15,175 nt of DNA from Oscillospiraceae bacterium. GTDB taxonomy: Bacteria; Bacillota; Clostridia; Oscillospirales; Oscillospiraceae. The translations under genes were made by a program, and so were the position numbers. Positions 14,615 to 15,175 of this stretch are shown piece by piece. Each line of letters starts with the position of its first letter. The first letter of the stretch is position 1. Below the pieces are notes generated by a model. The model was not told where the DNA came from. It was given only the letters and a program-made list of their open reading frames with translations, and searched no databases. Location of the stretch: positions 1 through 15,175 of the forward strand of contig WQRL01000004.1 in NCBI GenBank assembly GCA_009786775.1, given 5' to 3'.

Positions 14615-14904
14615 GGTTATCGGTACTAAGCCTTGCCAAGAGTGATTTGAAAGAGATACATTTGCGCTTGTCGGAATACGGCGAAGCTCCTACAAAGAAA
14701 TTTCGTGAGAGCTTCGAGAAATTTTGCGCCCAAGTTATGGATATGCCCTTTATGTTTGGACAATGCGAGTATCTCCCAAGTTACCGCAGGGCTGTGATCA
14801 TTTATGATTATCTTGTTTTTTACAGGGTGGACGAGAGCAAGGGTGTTGTCAAGGTTTACCGTGTTCTGCATGGCAAGCGCAGTATTGTACCGTTATTGGA
14901 TTAA
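14611..14904 (+). CDS. Toxin of the RelE/ParE superfamily
   Basis: I place the start at the ATG at 14611, in the ATGA overlap with the antitoxin, rather than an upstream TTG at 14593. The 97-residue product has the RelE/ParE core: an N-terminal strand (LSVLSLAKSDLKEI), two helices, then strands with 'YRRAVIIYDYLVFYRVD' (58-74) and the ending 'VYRVLHGKRSIVPLL' (82-96). Members either cut mRNA on the ribosome (RelE type) or poison gyrase (ParE type). Arg59, Arg60, Arg84 and Arg90 are visible. The sequence does not allow a decision, although the ending and the Phd-type partner are shared by both. Length is normal and no frameshift is seen. Confidence 0.88.
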   Translation: MRLSVLSLAKSDLKEIHLRLSEYGEAPTKKFRESFEKFCAQVMDMPFMFGQCEYLPSYRRAVIIYDYLVFYRVDESKGVVKVYRVLHGKRSIVPLLD

Positions 14905-14992
14905 TAGAATTTTTATGAAATATACGCTACACCAGTTATACATTAAATCTCTGATATATGAGATATAGACCTCAAAAAAACAGTCATCAACC
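14905..14992. other. Short spacer between toxin gene and IS66 element
   Basis: AT-rich. A five-pair stem (ATCTC...GAGAT, about 14947-14965) is visible without a T-run. Nothing else is supported. Confidence 0.5.
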
Positions 14993-15175
14993 GTAAGCGG
15001 TCAAGATAAAAAAGAGTTAGAAGTTATGAATATTCCACGGCATAAGTTTGTCGAGGATGTCGTTAGGTGGAGTTTTTCCAACCAAAGGAAGAAAAGACAA
15101 TAATCTAAGCAAGTATCTGTAGGGCTCAACCCCATTTGCCTTTGCCGTTTCGACCAGGCTGTAAACAATAGCACT
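14993..15175 (-). mobile_element. End of an IS66-family insertion sequence, continuing past the window
   Basis: The element carries the C-terminus of an IS66 transposase and, 24 bases beyond its stop, a terminal sequence GTAAGCGGTC that fits the GTAAGC-type ends of this family. Its outer border is taken as 14993. The 8 bases outside (CATCAACC, 14985-14992) would be the target duplication if the family rule of 8 bp applies. The other end is outside the window. Confidence 0.75.
15017..15175 (-). CDS. IS66-family transposase, C-terminal fragment
   Basis: Fifty-two residues before the stop at 15017 are open to the window edge. They contain 'SAIVYSLVETAKANGVEPY' and 'YLLRLLSFLPL', then 'DILDKLMPWNIH' to the end, the standard IS66 transposase C-terminus (IS66_C domain) that carries no catalytic DDE residues. 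The stop lies 24 bases from the element end, as usual for the tnpC gene. Whether the gene is intact upstream cannot be seen. Confidence 0.85.
   Translation of the reverse strand, partial: SAIVYSLVETAKANGVEPYRYLLRLLSFLPLVGKTPPNDILDKLMPWNIHNF

Overview
The window looks like a chromosomal segment of a Clostridia-type Firmicute. The basis is the AAGGAG-like ribosome binding sites, sigma-A type promoters (TATAAT boxes), a zinc ABC transporter binding protein of the low-GC Gram-positive type, full-length single-chain pyruvate carboxylase, an EcsC-like protein, and an IS66 end. Base composition is moderate, so a species-level call is not possible from sequence alone.

Layout. 1-501 (minus) is the N-terminal two thirds of an ABC ATPase, cut by the window edge and divergent from the next operon. 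667-6708 (plus) is one co-oriented run: a zinc-type binding lipoprotein, ATPase and permease (znuA-znuC-znuB), a small lipoprotein, undecaprenyl-diphosphatase (uppP) and a 12-13 helix SLC13-like permease. The ATPase, permease and lipoprotein genes are coupled by 4-base ATGA overlaps. The run ends at a hairpin near 6740-6786. 6811-12471 is all on the minus strand: pyruvate carboxylase (pyc, about 9.0-12.5 kb), RNA ligase rtcB, and an HD-domain nucleotidase. 12805-13716 (minus) encodes an EcsC-like protein, divergent from a small XRE-type regulator at 13848. 14330-14904 is a Phd/RelE-ParE type II toxin-antitoxin pair, and from 14993 to the right edge lies the end of an IS66-family element with the transposase C-terminus.

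The most striking feature is the znuA product. Its usual short His-rich loop is replaced by about 215 residues holding about 106 His and 17 Cys, built from seven nearly identical 24-25 residue units encoded by a 72-75 bp tandem DNA repeat. This looks like a cell-surface metal-buffering domain embedded in a metal-uptake receptor. The same protein lacks the usual third His ligand and carries a Cys-His pair further on. The small lipoprotein sealed to the operon by translational coupling has a Cys-Cys motif and may be an accessory of the same system.

The other regulatory observations are: a pair of 15-bp operator-like repeats in the EcsC/XRE divergent region, one covering the -35 box of the EcsC gene; a perfect 8+3+8 dyad on the -10 box of the toxin-antitoxin promoter; TTGCAA dyads next to the pyc promoter; and a structured 328-bp leader between pyc and rtcB.
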